The position numbers and the translations under genes were made by a program. From Enterococcus innesii (GTDB lineage Bacteria > Bacillota > Bacilli > Lactobacillales > Enterococcaceae): a stretch of 64,000 nucleotides of DNA. Shown here piece by piece: positions 56,958-64,000 of the stretch (the first letter of the stretch is position 1; the number at the start of each line of letters is the position of its first letter). Location of the stretch: the NCBI GenBank assembly GCA_018982785.1, contig JAHHEN010000005.1:248001-312000 (forward strand), given 5' to 3'. The notes beneath the pieces are model-generated. The model saw only the letters and a program-made list of their open reading frames with translations, was not told where the DNA came from and did no database searches.

Positions 56958-57793
56958 ATGAATTCCTCATTTCTATTGTTTTGAAATTGATCGATACTGC
57001 GAGCAAACCCTGCCAAAAAGTCAGCCCCCGAGGTATGACCGATCGCTAGTATCTCTTTGATTACTTGGTAAAAAGCCGCTGAATCGGTACACCTGGTCAA
57101 GGATAACGCCGATTGATTGAATGCGCCTGTCAGTGCATGCAGAAGATAATGTTTACTGACGTCAGTCGTCAAATCATTGACTGTCAACAGCCTTCTTTGT
57201 AGATAAGCCACCAAGCGAGTATCTTCTTGCCCCATCACTCGGCGAGCAAGCAAATGACCAACTAGCATATCATCGCCTGTGGGGGTCAATCCGACACCCC
57301 GTCCGACTAAATAAGCGACTGCTTGCCGTTGTTCTTTAAATGAAGGCGTGCATAGCTGATCGATTGCGTCGTAAAACGGATGATTGCTGCGGATGGTTTC
57401 TGAAATAGCTTCTTGAATTCCCGTCTTTTCCGTGACGCTTTGGAGGGCTGACCAAAACAGTTCTCGATCAAATGGGACTGTGCCAGCTGGAAAGGTGGTT
57501 GTAAATTTGGCTGCCTTTTGAAAAGACAGACGATGATGCGGAAAATGGATCACCCGTTGCTGAACCAAAAGAGCGGTACCAGCAACTAAGCCTGTCGCCA
57601 ACGCTGCATAATCGTCGGCAGCTAAAATCATCCCTTTGGGCACGCGAGCCGCTTGTTTGGAGACACAGATCAGCTGATCCTGACGAGGATCTTGCAGATT
57701 GAAACTATGCTGAAACACACTGTGAACGATCCAGTTGCCATTGATAAATGTGGGTTCAAATAAAGCTTGGTCGATCCATTTTGCCTGTATCAT
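56930..57793 (-). CDS. allH: Oxamate carbamoyltransferase subunit AllH (YlbF/DUF2877), copy 2
   Basis: 287 residues, intact. Family motifs: NWIVHSVFQHSFNLQD, YLVGRGVGLTPTGDDMLVGH and ILAIGHTSGADFLAGFA. It works with AllF and AllG. It lies between allG2 and carbamate kinase, overlapping the latter. Confidence 0.88.
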   Translation of the reverse strand: MIQAKWIDQALFEPTFINGNWIVHSVFQHSFNLQDPRQDQLICVSKQAARVPKGMILAADDYAALATGLVAGTALLVQQRVIHFPHHRLSFQKAAKFTTTFPAGTVPFDRELFWSALQSVTEKTGIQEAISETIRSNHPFYDAIDQLCTPSFKEQRQAVAYLVGRGVGLTPTGDDMLVGHLLARRVMGQEDTRLVAYLQRRLLTVNDLTTDVSKHYLLHALTGAFNQSALSLTRCTDSAAFYQVIKEILAIGHTSGADFLAGFARSIDQFQNNRNEEFIWQNEWSSL

Positions 57794-57831
57794 CGCTAGG
57801 TTGCTCCTTTTTCACGTTTTCAGTCCCTGAT

Positions 57832-59093
57832 TTATTCTTCAAATCCTAATTTTTTCGCATAAGCCAAGACAGCTTTTTCAAAGCAATCCATTGGTGGTGT
57901 CACTGTCCCGGCACCAATTTGTCCCCGTCCAGCTTGTTTGTTGGCGATCCCTGTATTGATCACCGGTAAGATCCCTGTTTCCACGACTTTACGAGCATCG
58001 ATCCCTAAACAGATCCCTTTGAAGTCCCATGTAGGAACGGGAAAATTCGGATTGGTATCAATGGAGATCTCTAACATCTCATTGCTGGTTTTCAACGCAT
58101 CGTGAAATCCGCCGGAACCAACGAAGCGTGTCACAGCTGGGGCAGCAATCATTGCCATTCCCCCGACACCAAAGGTTTCCGTAATGGCACTGTCGCCCAT
58201 ATCTGGAGAGGCATCTTCTTCACTGAATCCTGAGAAATAGAGCCCTTTTGGTGTATTGACAGGACCAGTAAACCACTCGTCCCCCATGCCAGAAATACGG
58301 ATACCGAATTCATGCCCGTTGCGACACATTGCGGTCACAACCGTTCCTTCTTCAATCGTTCGGGCGCCATCAAGCACCGCTTTTGAAGAAGCCATCATGA
58401 TATTCAAGAAAAACTGATCCGTGTCTGCTAGAAACTGAATGACTTCTGGTTTTTCTTTTTCAAATCCTTCCAGAGTAACGATCGCTGGTGCTACTTCTTT
58501 TAAGAACGCCAACGAAGCAGCGATATTCCGTTGATGGAACTCATCCCCCATGGCGATTGCTTTTGCGACTAAGACATTGATGTTCAAGCCATCGGGTTTT
58601 GTTTGTAGTGCAGCACTTAAAACTGGTGCTAACGTATTTTTCATCCAATGCAAGCGATCAATGACTTCTTGAGAATAGGCGCCAAAACGTAAAACTGCCC
58701 CGATCCCTTCGTTCATCGTACAATACGCTCGGTTGCCATCGGTTTTGTTTTCTACCACGAGCACTGGCATATTGGCAGAGGTGATGCCCCCATTGGGCCA
58801 ACCGCTTGCACGTGGTGACAAGGAATCAGTTGAACTTCCCCAGATGCTAATAAATGACGTACCTCTTCTTCCGTTTCGCCCCAGCCTTCAAAAAGCCCCG
58901 CACCAACACAAGCACCTTGAATCGGATCGATCATCTGATCGTAGCGGATCGGTGGTCCTGCATGCAATAGGACTTTTCCTTCACCTAACTCTGGAATGAC
59001 ACTGACTGCTGGAACGACATCCAGCAAAAAAGGCGAACCCGCAACGATTTTGGCAATAACGGCTTGGTTTGCTTCTTCAATAGTTTCGTACAC
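57832..59093 (-). CDS. allG: Oxamate carbamoyltransferase subunit AllG (YlbE/DUF1116), copy 2, frameshifted
   Basis: About 420 residues after repair. N-terminal MYETIEEANQAVIAKI and FLLDVVPAVSVIPEL; after CHHVQAVGPMG the frame leaves the family and stops at 58752. One G added to the five-G run (plus 58787-58791) gives GPMGGITSANMPVLVVENK and continues through AMGDEFHQRNIAASLAFL to 57832. The motif CHHVQAVGPMGG is identical to copy 1. Starts 12 nt after allF2 ends. Confidence 0.87.
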
Positions 59094-59105
59094 GATAACT
59101 TCCTC

Positions 59106-60860
59106 CTACTCTGATAGTGACACTTGTGCTAAGAAACGTAAGGCTTTTTGTAACGTTACGTTTCCACCAGCAATTGGCTGCCAGTCATATTGAACGACTT
59201 GACCGTGATGCGCCTGGATTGCTTCCGCAAAGCTACGCAATCCTACATTGATGAATGCGTCATTTGCCAACAATTCGCGGCTCTTTTCAGATGGCTCTGG
59301 CAATGCTTCGGCAGTTGTCACTGCTTTTGGCAACAGCTTACGATTAATTGGTGAAAAGGGGTGACCGAGTAATGCTAAAGCTTGTTTGACTGCTTGGGCA
59401 TTGCTTTGACACAAAATCACGCCAGCTGCGGTTAAAATCTCTGCTTGTTCGTTACTGTCTTGGGGGTCTAAATCAGTTCCGACGATCGTAGCGATCACCG
59501 CTAACTCCCGGCCAGCTGCTTGTGCAGCTTCCTTCAACGATTTAATGGTCGGTGCCAATTCACTCGCCATATCTTGATGAGAGCCGTACCCTAAAACGAT
59601 ATCTAACAAAATCACTGCCGTTTCAGGATCTTCTCCCGCTTGTTTCAACAGTTCGATCCGCTTTGTTGGGTCGATCATCGGATGGGGCTTGCCTTGCGTA
59701 TAGATGTCATCACCTAAATCGATGATCTCATGGCCAGCTGCTTTTAAGATGTACCCTTCCTGAGGGGCATCTTCTTGTTCTAGATTTAATCCTGCTTTGA
59801 CCAGCATCGCTGCTTCGTACGCCAATGTTCCACCAGAATAGTAAGCTTTGATTTTTTGCTGTTCAGGTCCAAAAGCGACAGCTGCCGTTTCCTCTTTTAC
59901 TGGCTCTAATCCAATCTGTTCTTGACGTAGCAGCTGCACGGCTAATTGTGCCGCTTCTTCCAGCGTGTAGGCTCGGTAAAGATTTTCTTCGTGATCCGTT
60001 GGTTCTTCCCCAAGAAAAATCGTGACTGCAGGTTTTGTTCCTCTTCTTAATAATGCCAATACTTCATCGCGGACACGTGGTGCAGGTGGTTTGGAGATCA
60101 CCACGATCACCTCTGTATCAGGATCGTGTTCCAAGGCAAGAATGCTGTCTTTCATGGTGATCCCACCGACGGCTTCTTTGAGATCTCGTCCACCGGTTCC
60201 GATGGCTTGTGTCACACCGGCACCCAATTTATGAATGATGGTGGTGACTTCTTGGATGCCCGTACCCGAAGCGCCGACAACACCGATTTTCCCTTTACGA
60301 ATGGCATTCGTGAAGGCTACTGGTATCCCATTGAGAATCCCTGTGCCACAATCTGGTCCCATTAAAAGAAGTCCTTGTTCATGAGCCAGTTTCTTTAGCC
60401 GAACTTCCTCTTCCAATGAAACGTTATCACTGAAACAAAAAACATGTTTGCCCGCTGCTAATGCGGTTTCAATTTCTGGTGCTGCCATAGTACCAGGAAT
60501 CGATAAGACAGCGACCTTCGCATCTTTTCCAAGATCTAAGGCTTTTTCCCAAGTTTTGACGCTTTGGGTTTCTTCCCCTGCGCTATTGCTTTGGTCCGAT
60601 AAGAAGGCATCGATTTCTGACAGGACTGTTTCGATGATTTCTTCCCCTTCAATGTCTAAAACGAGTACCATATCGTTGGATGTCGCATTGCTCATCTCCT
60701 CGGTATAAAGACCACCCGTCTTGAAGATATCCTTATTGGCAGGTGTACCCATCATGACCGAAGCGTTGTTGATCCCTTCGATCGTCAGTAAACGATTGGT
60801 CAAAAGCATTAAAACAATGGAATCTTGGTAATTGTTTTTTTGAATAATAGTGTGTAACAT
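59106..60860 (-). CDS. allF: Oxamate carbamoyltransferase subunit AllF (FdrA), copy 2
   Basis: 584 residues. FdrA-family protein related to succinyl-CoA ligase alpha chains: MLHTIIQKNNYQDSIVLM, LLMGPDCGTGILNGIPVAF, GKIGVVGASGTGIQEVTTI and GTGGRDLKEAVGGI. ATG 60860 follows GAGGAG; the longer frame has no family match. It is the carbamoyl-phosphate-forming side of oxamate carbamoyltransferase in this operon. Confidence 0.9.
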   Translation of the reverse strand: MLHTIIQKNNYQDSIVLMLLTNRLLTIEGINNASVMMGTPANKDIFKTGGLYTEEMSNATSNDMVLVLDIEGEEIIETVLSEIDAFLSDQSNSAGEETQSVKTWEKALDLGKDAKVAVLSIPGTMAAPEIETALAAGKHVFCFSDNVSLEEEVRLKKLAHEQGLLLMGPDCGTGILNGIPVAFTNAIRKGKIGVVGASGTGIQEVTTIIHKLGAGVTQAIGTGGRDLKEAVGGITMKDSILALEHDPDTEVIVVISKPPAPRVRDEVLALLRRGTKPAVTIFLGEEPTDHEENLYRAYTLEEAAQLAVQLLRQEQIGLEPVKEETAAVAFGPEQQKIKAYYSGGTLAYEAAMLVKAGLNLEQEDAPQEGYILKAAGHEIIDLGDDIYTQGKPHPMIDPTKRIELLKQAGEDPETAVILLDIVLGYGSHQDMASELAPTIKSLKEAAQAAGRELAVIATIVGTDLDPQDSNEQAEILTAAGVILCQSNAQAVKQALALLGHPFSPINRKLLPKAVTTAEALPEPSEKSRELLANDAFINVGLRSFAEAIQAHHGQVVQYDWQPIAGGNVTLQKALRFLAQVSLSE

Positions 60861-60868
60861 GGGTCTCC

Positions 60869-61944
60869 TCACTCTCCTGTTCCTGTCTGTGCAAAGGCAT
60901 CTGACCCAGAATACTGGTCAAAATGAACCGTGTCGCTAATGAGATAGCGATAAATGTTCTTTTCGATAGGAATACCTTCTGCCATATATTTTTCATAAGT
61001 TAGTTGATTGATCTCGCCTGGATAATAGACTTGCTGGAACTGTTCAGCAGCCGGTATGGCGTGCAGCTCTTCGATCATCGTTTCCACCGACTCTTTAAAT
61101 GTGTCTAAATCTGTGAAGCGTTGCGGATCGATCAGCAAAATAAACTGCCCTAAGTCGCGACCTTTCGTCAGATCGTTGTACATAGAGGAAACATGCTTGC
61201 CAAAAGGCAGCCCTAGGAGCATTCCAGACAAGATATCCACCATCATCATCAACCCAAAGCCTTTTGGTCCTGAGATTGGCAATAACCCATGAACATGATG
61301 CGGATTCGTTGTTGGCTTGCCATGGGCATCAACGGCCCATGTTGCAGGAATCTCTTTATTTTTGGAGCGAGCGTCTAATATTTTGCCCCACGCTTGGACC
61401 GTCGTTGCCATATCAAAGACCACCGGTGCCCCCTGTTTTCGTGGTGCGGCAAATGCGATTGGATTGGTACCAAAATAATTTTCTTTGCCGCCAAAAGGAA
61501 CCACCATTGAATCTGATTGGCACATAGATAATGCAATCAAGTCAGCTTCTGCAGCTTTTTTGACATAATAGGATAGCGCCCCACTATGACTCGTTTTCCG
61601 TACACCAACTGCCGCGATCCCAGAACGTTTAGCCATCTCAATGGCATGCTTTGTCGCTTCTAATACAACGACCTGCCCTGCGCCATTTTGACCGTGAACG
61701 ATCCCGCTGCTCGGCCCAGTCTCTTCAAACGTGATCTGTGGAGTGCGATTCATTCCACCTTTAGCGATCCGCTCTGCGTAATAGTCTACCCGTACAGCCC
61801 CATGAGAGTGGATCCCGCTGGCATCGGCAAAGACCAAATGCTCTGCAACGATTGCTGCGTGCGCTTCAGACAAACCAGCAGCCGCTAATTTTTTTGGATC
61901 AATTGCTGTAACTCTTGTGACTGTACAATAACCGTCTCTTCCAT
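60869..61944 (-). CDS. allD: Ureidoglycolate dehydrogenase AllD, copy 2, 5' frameshift
   Basis: About 358 residues after repair. DASGIHSHGAVRVDYYAER, KTSHSGALSYYVKKAAEA and NYFGTNPIAFAAPR. The frame as read opens only at 61873, lacking some 24 residues; a start ATG at 61944 behind GGAG gives MEETVIVQSQELQQLIQK and meets the body if one A is added to the seven-A run (plus 61889-61895). It oxidises ureidoglycolate to oxalurate. Located between allE and allF2. Confidence 0.9.
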
Positions 61945-61957
61945 CTTCTAAACTCCT

Positions 61958-62743
61958 TTAAATTTCCGGATCGCGGTTGCAATCTTTGGAATAAATATAG
62001 GTCAATGGTTCGTCACGACCAACACCATAGGCCGCTTGCTGTACATAGGCACTCATGAAAATGTAGTCGCCTTTTTCCACCGGGAACCACTCATTGTCTA
62101 AGTTATACATCCCTTTACCTGACAGTAAGTACGCCCCGTGTTCTTGGTAGTGGGTCTCAATGTAGCCATGACTTGCCCCTGGTTCAAAGGAAAGGATATG
62201 GATATTCATGTCAAAGCCCAACTCTTTCGGTAAGAAATCCCAAAGCAAGACGTCTGCCATCCCTTCGTATTGGATCGGTGTCAACTCTGAAAGATTCCCC
62301 ACTACTTTGTAGGATTGGTGATTTTCTAACGGTTGGTAACGCTTCTTATACAAGAACACTTCTGTCGCTTCTTCTTGGAGATTTTTCATATACAGTTTTT
62401 CTCCAGCAGGCAGATAGATATAGCCTCCGTCCGTCAATGTATGGGTTTCTTTGCCATCACTTACTTCCAGTTTGCCCGAGATGACATACAAGAAACTCTC
62501 GATCTCTGGACCGCCGAAGCCCAATTGGTTGGCGCCATCTTTTTTGAATGAAATGATGTAATCGACAAAAGATGCCCCTAATTTTGGTGTGCCGAGTATC
62601 GAACATTCACAGTTTTCAAAGCCTGGAATGACATTATTCACTAACCCATCATGCGGCAAGATCGCAAAATTATTTTTTCTAATGACTGCTCGTGATTGCA
62701 ACAATCCATCTAAATAGCCCGTATTATTATTTTTATATCCCAT
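61958..62743 (-). CDS. allE: (S)-ureidoglycine aminohydrolase AllE
   Basis: 261-residue bicupin enzyme that turns (S)-ureidoglycine into (S)-ureidoglycolate and ammonia, using Mn. Segments: [30 protein letters not shown] in the first cupin and [20 protein letters not shown] (metal-binding His/Glu) in the second. Lies 15 nt after allC. Only one copy in the window. Confidence 0.93.
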   Translation of the reverse strand: MGYKNNNTGYLDGLLQSRAVIRKNNFAILPHDGLVNNVIPGFENCECSILGTPKLGASFVDYIISFKKDGANQLGFGGPEIESFLYVISGKLEVSDGKETHTLTDGGYIYLPAGEKLYMKNLQEEATEVFLYKKRYQPLENHQSYKVVGNLSELTPIQYEGMADVLLWDFLPKELGFDMNIHILSFEPGASHGYIETHYQEHGAYLLSGKGMYNLDNEWFPVEKGDYIFMSAYVQQAAYGVGRDEPLTYIYSKDCNRDPEI

Positions 62744-62758
62744 GTGTGTCCCTGCTTT

Positions 62759-63988
62759 CTATTCTTTGTATGCTAGCTCGTAAAGGGAAGCTGCTAAAAC
62801 TTCAACCCCAGCTACTAAATCTTCGATAGTCGTTGCTTCGGCTGGGTTGTGGCTAATCCCATCAATACTTGGTACAAACAGCATCGCAGTTGGAAAATGT
62901 GGTGCAATGATTTGGGAATCATGCCCCGCCCCACTATGCATGACTTTGTAGCGTTTGCCAGTTTGCTTCACCGCGTGTTCCACCGTGGCAACGATCGTCT
63001 CGTCCATCGGCACAGGGCGTTCATCCATCCATAGATCCATCTCCACTGTCAAGTCATGCTCTTGGGCGATCATTTGAATGATCTGTTCTGCTTCAGCAGT
63101 AAAGGCATCCAATAGCTGCCCATCAGTATGGCGACAATCCATCGTAAACAACACTTCACCAGGAACCACGTTGACCGTATTCGGTTTTGGCTCAACTTTA
63201 CCGAATGTCACTACTAATGGATCCCCAAGCTCTAAGCCACGGTCGATCACTGCGGCACACATTTTGGCAAAACCATACACAGCATCTTGGCGATAGCCCA
63301 TCGGTGTGGTTCCTGCATGATTGGCTTGTCCTTTTAAGACAAAGGTGTAGCGCTTTTGACCAGCGATACTATTGACGACACCGATCTGCAAATTTTCTTT
63401 TTCTAAAACACTGCCTTGTTCGATATGGATTTCCACGAAGGCTTTGATGTCTGATCGAACCGGTTCTTGTGGGTCGCGAAAATCAAAGCCTTGGCGTTGC
63501 ATCTCTGCCACGAAGCGATTGCCTTCAAAATCTGCGATCGCTTCAACATCGGCTTTTTTGGCCTCTCCGACAAAGTTTTTACTTCCCCAAAAAACGGTTG
63601 GAAAACGACTGCCTTCTTCTTCTGCCATTGAGATGACTTCCAAGGAGCGTAAAGGTTGCCCATAGGTCTCTTTTAAATACTTGATCGCTAAAGCAGCAGC
63701 AACGACTCCGTATTGACCGTCTAATGTGCCACCGTTGACGACGGTATCGATATGTGACCCTGAAAGAATCGTTTCTTCTGGAAACTGGCTGCCTTCCATT
63801 CTGCCGAAGAGATTGCCGACTGCATCATAGGACGTCGTTAAGCCAGTTTCTTTTAATTGTTTTTCTACAAATGATTGCGCTTCTTTCCATGAATCGGTAT
63901 AAAGCAGTCTAGTCATTCCTCCAGTTGGATCACTCCCAATCTGAGATAGTGCATCGATCATTGCCGCTACTTCTTTTTTCAACTCCAT
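62759..63988 (-). CDS. allC: Allantoate amidohydrolase AllC
   Basis: 409-residue M20-family enzyme that hydrolyses allantoate to ureidoglycine, CO2 and ammonia. Metal and catalytic motifs: LSGSHIDTV, SMAEEEGSRF, VEIHIEQGSVLE, HAGTTPMGYRQDA and SGAGHDSQI. First ureide gene in the window, followed by allE. Allantoinase (AllB) is not in the window; it may lie just beyond the right edge. Confidence 0.93.
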   Translation of the reverse strand: MELKKEVAAMIDALSQIGSDPTGGMTRLLYTDSWKEAQSFVEKQLKETGLTTSYDAVGNLFGRMEGSQFPEETILSGSHIDTVVNGGTLDGQYGVVAAALAIKYLKETYGQPLRSLEVISMAEEEGSRFPTVFWGSKNFVGEAKKADVEAIADFEGNRFVAEMQRQGFDFRDPQEPVRSDIKAFVEIHIEQGSVLEKENLQIGVVNSIAGQKRYTFVLKGQANHAGTTPMGYRQDAVYGFAKMCAAVIDRGLELGDPLVVTFGKVEPKPNTVNVVPGEVLFTMDCRHTDGQLLDAFTAEAEQIIQMIAQEHDLTVEMDLWMDERPVPMDETIVATVEHAVKQTGKRYKVMHSGAGHDSQIIAPHFPTAMLFVPSIDGISHNPAEATTIEDLVAGVEVLAASLYELAYKE

Positions 63989-64000
63989 TGTTCTGCCTCC

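Overview
The window looks like chromosome from a low-to-medium-GC Lactobacillales bacterium, most likely Enterococcus or a close relative. Supporting signs are strong AAGGAGG ribosome sites, several TTG/GTG starts, BglG/LicT-type PTS control, T-box leaders, DAACS and MFS carriers, an Msr-like ABC-F gene and fermentative allantoate use. This is a judgement from gene content; no database was searched.

Layout. 0-2 kb: end of a PTS/PRD-regulator locus. 2-5 kb: YpfJ-like metalloprotease and an ABC-2 exporter. 5.4-9.8 kb: minus-strand ECF importer plus SAM-hydrolase operon under a methionine T-box. 3.2-10.3 kb also holds five plus-strand copies of a ~100-bp element that looks like a small-RNA gene family; three are a 178-bp tandem array next to tRNA-Leu. 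10.5-12.6 kb: OppA-type lipoprotein under a second Met T-box. 12.7-19.7 kb: DIP1984-family protein, flavin/NADP oxidoreductases, an orphan PotD and an amidohydrolase. 19.8-24.1 kb: beta-glucoside PTS operon with LicT antitermination. 24.6-28.7 kb: 48-residue protein, SRAP protein, SDR, MetQ under a third Met T-box, LysR regulator. 28.8-32.6 kb: heterodimeric ABC exporter behind a leader-peptide attenuator. 32.7-36 kb: second OppA, glutamine amidotransferase-like hydrolase, SSB-like protein. 36-64 kb: a large ureide-catabolism region.

The ureide region encodes allantoate amidohydrolase (AllC), ureidoglycine aminohydrolase (AllE), ureidoglycolate dehydrogenase (AllD), ureidoglycine-glyoxylate aminotransferase (PucG), the oxamate carbamoyltransferase subunits AllF/AllG/AllH and carbamate kinase. 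Together these turn allantoate into oxamate, CO2, ammonia and ATP. AllD, AllF, AllG, AllH, carbamate kinase, an MFS carrier, a DAACS carrier and a PucR regulator each occur twice; AllC, AllE and PucG occur once. Between the two sets lie a hydrolase, a cation/proton antiporter and an Msr-like ABC-F gene with its own leader peptide.

Caution on sequence quality. At about 17 sites a conserved protein is broken (or two are joined) by a shift that is usually repaired by one extra base in a homopolymer run. This pattern points to uncorrected homopolymer errors more than to gene decay. For such genes I give the span of the restored gene and the position of the break.
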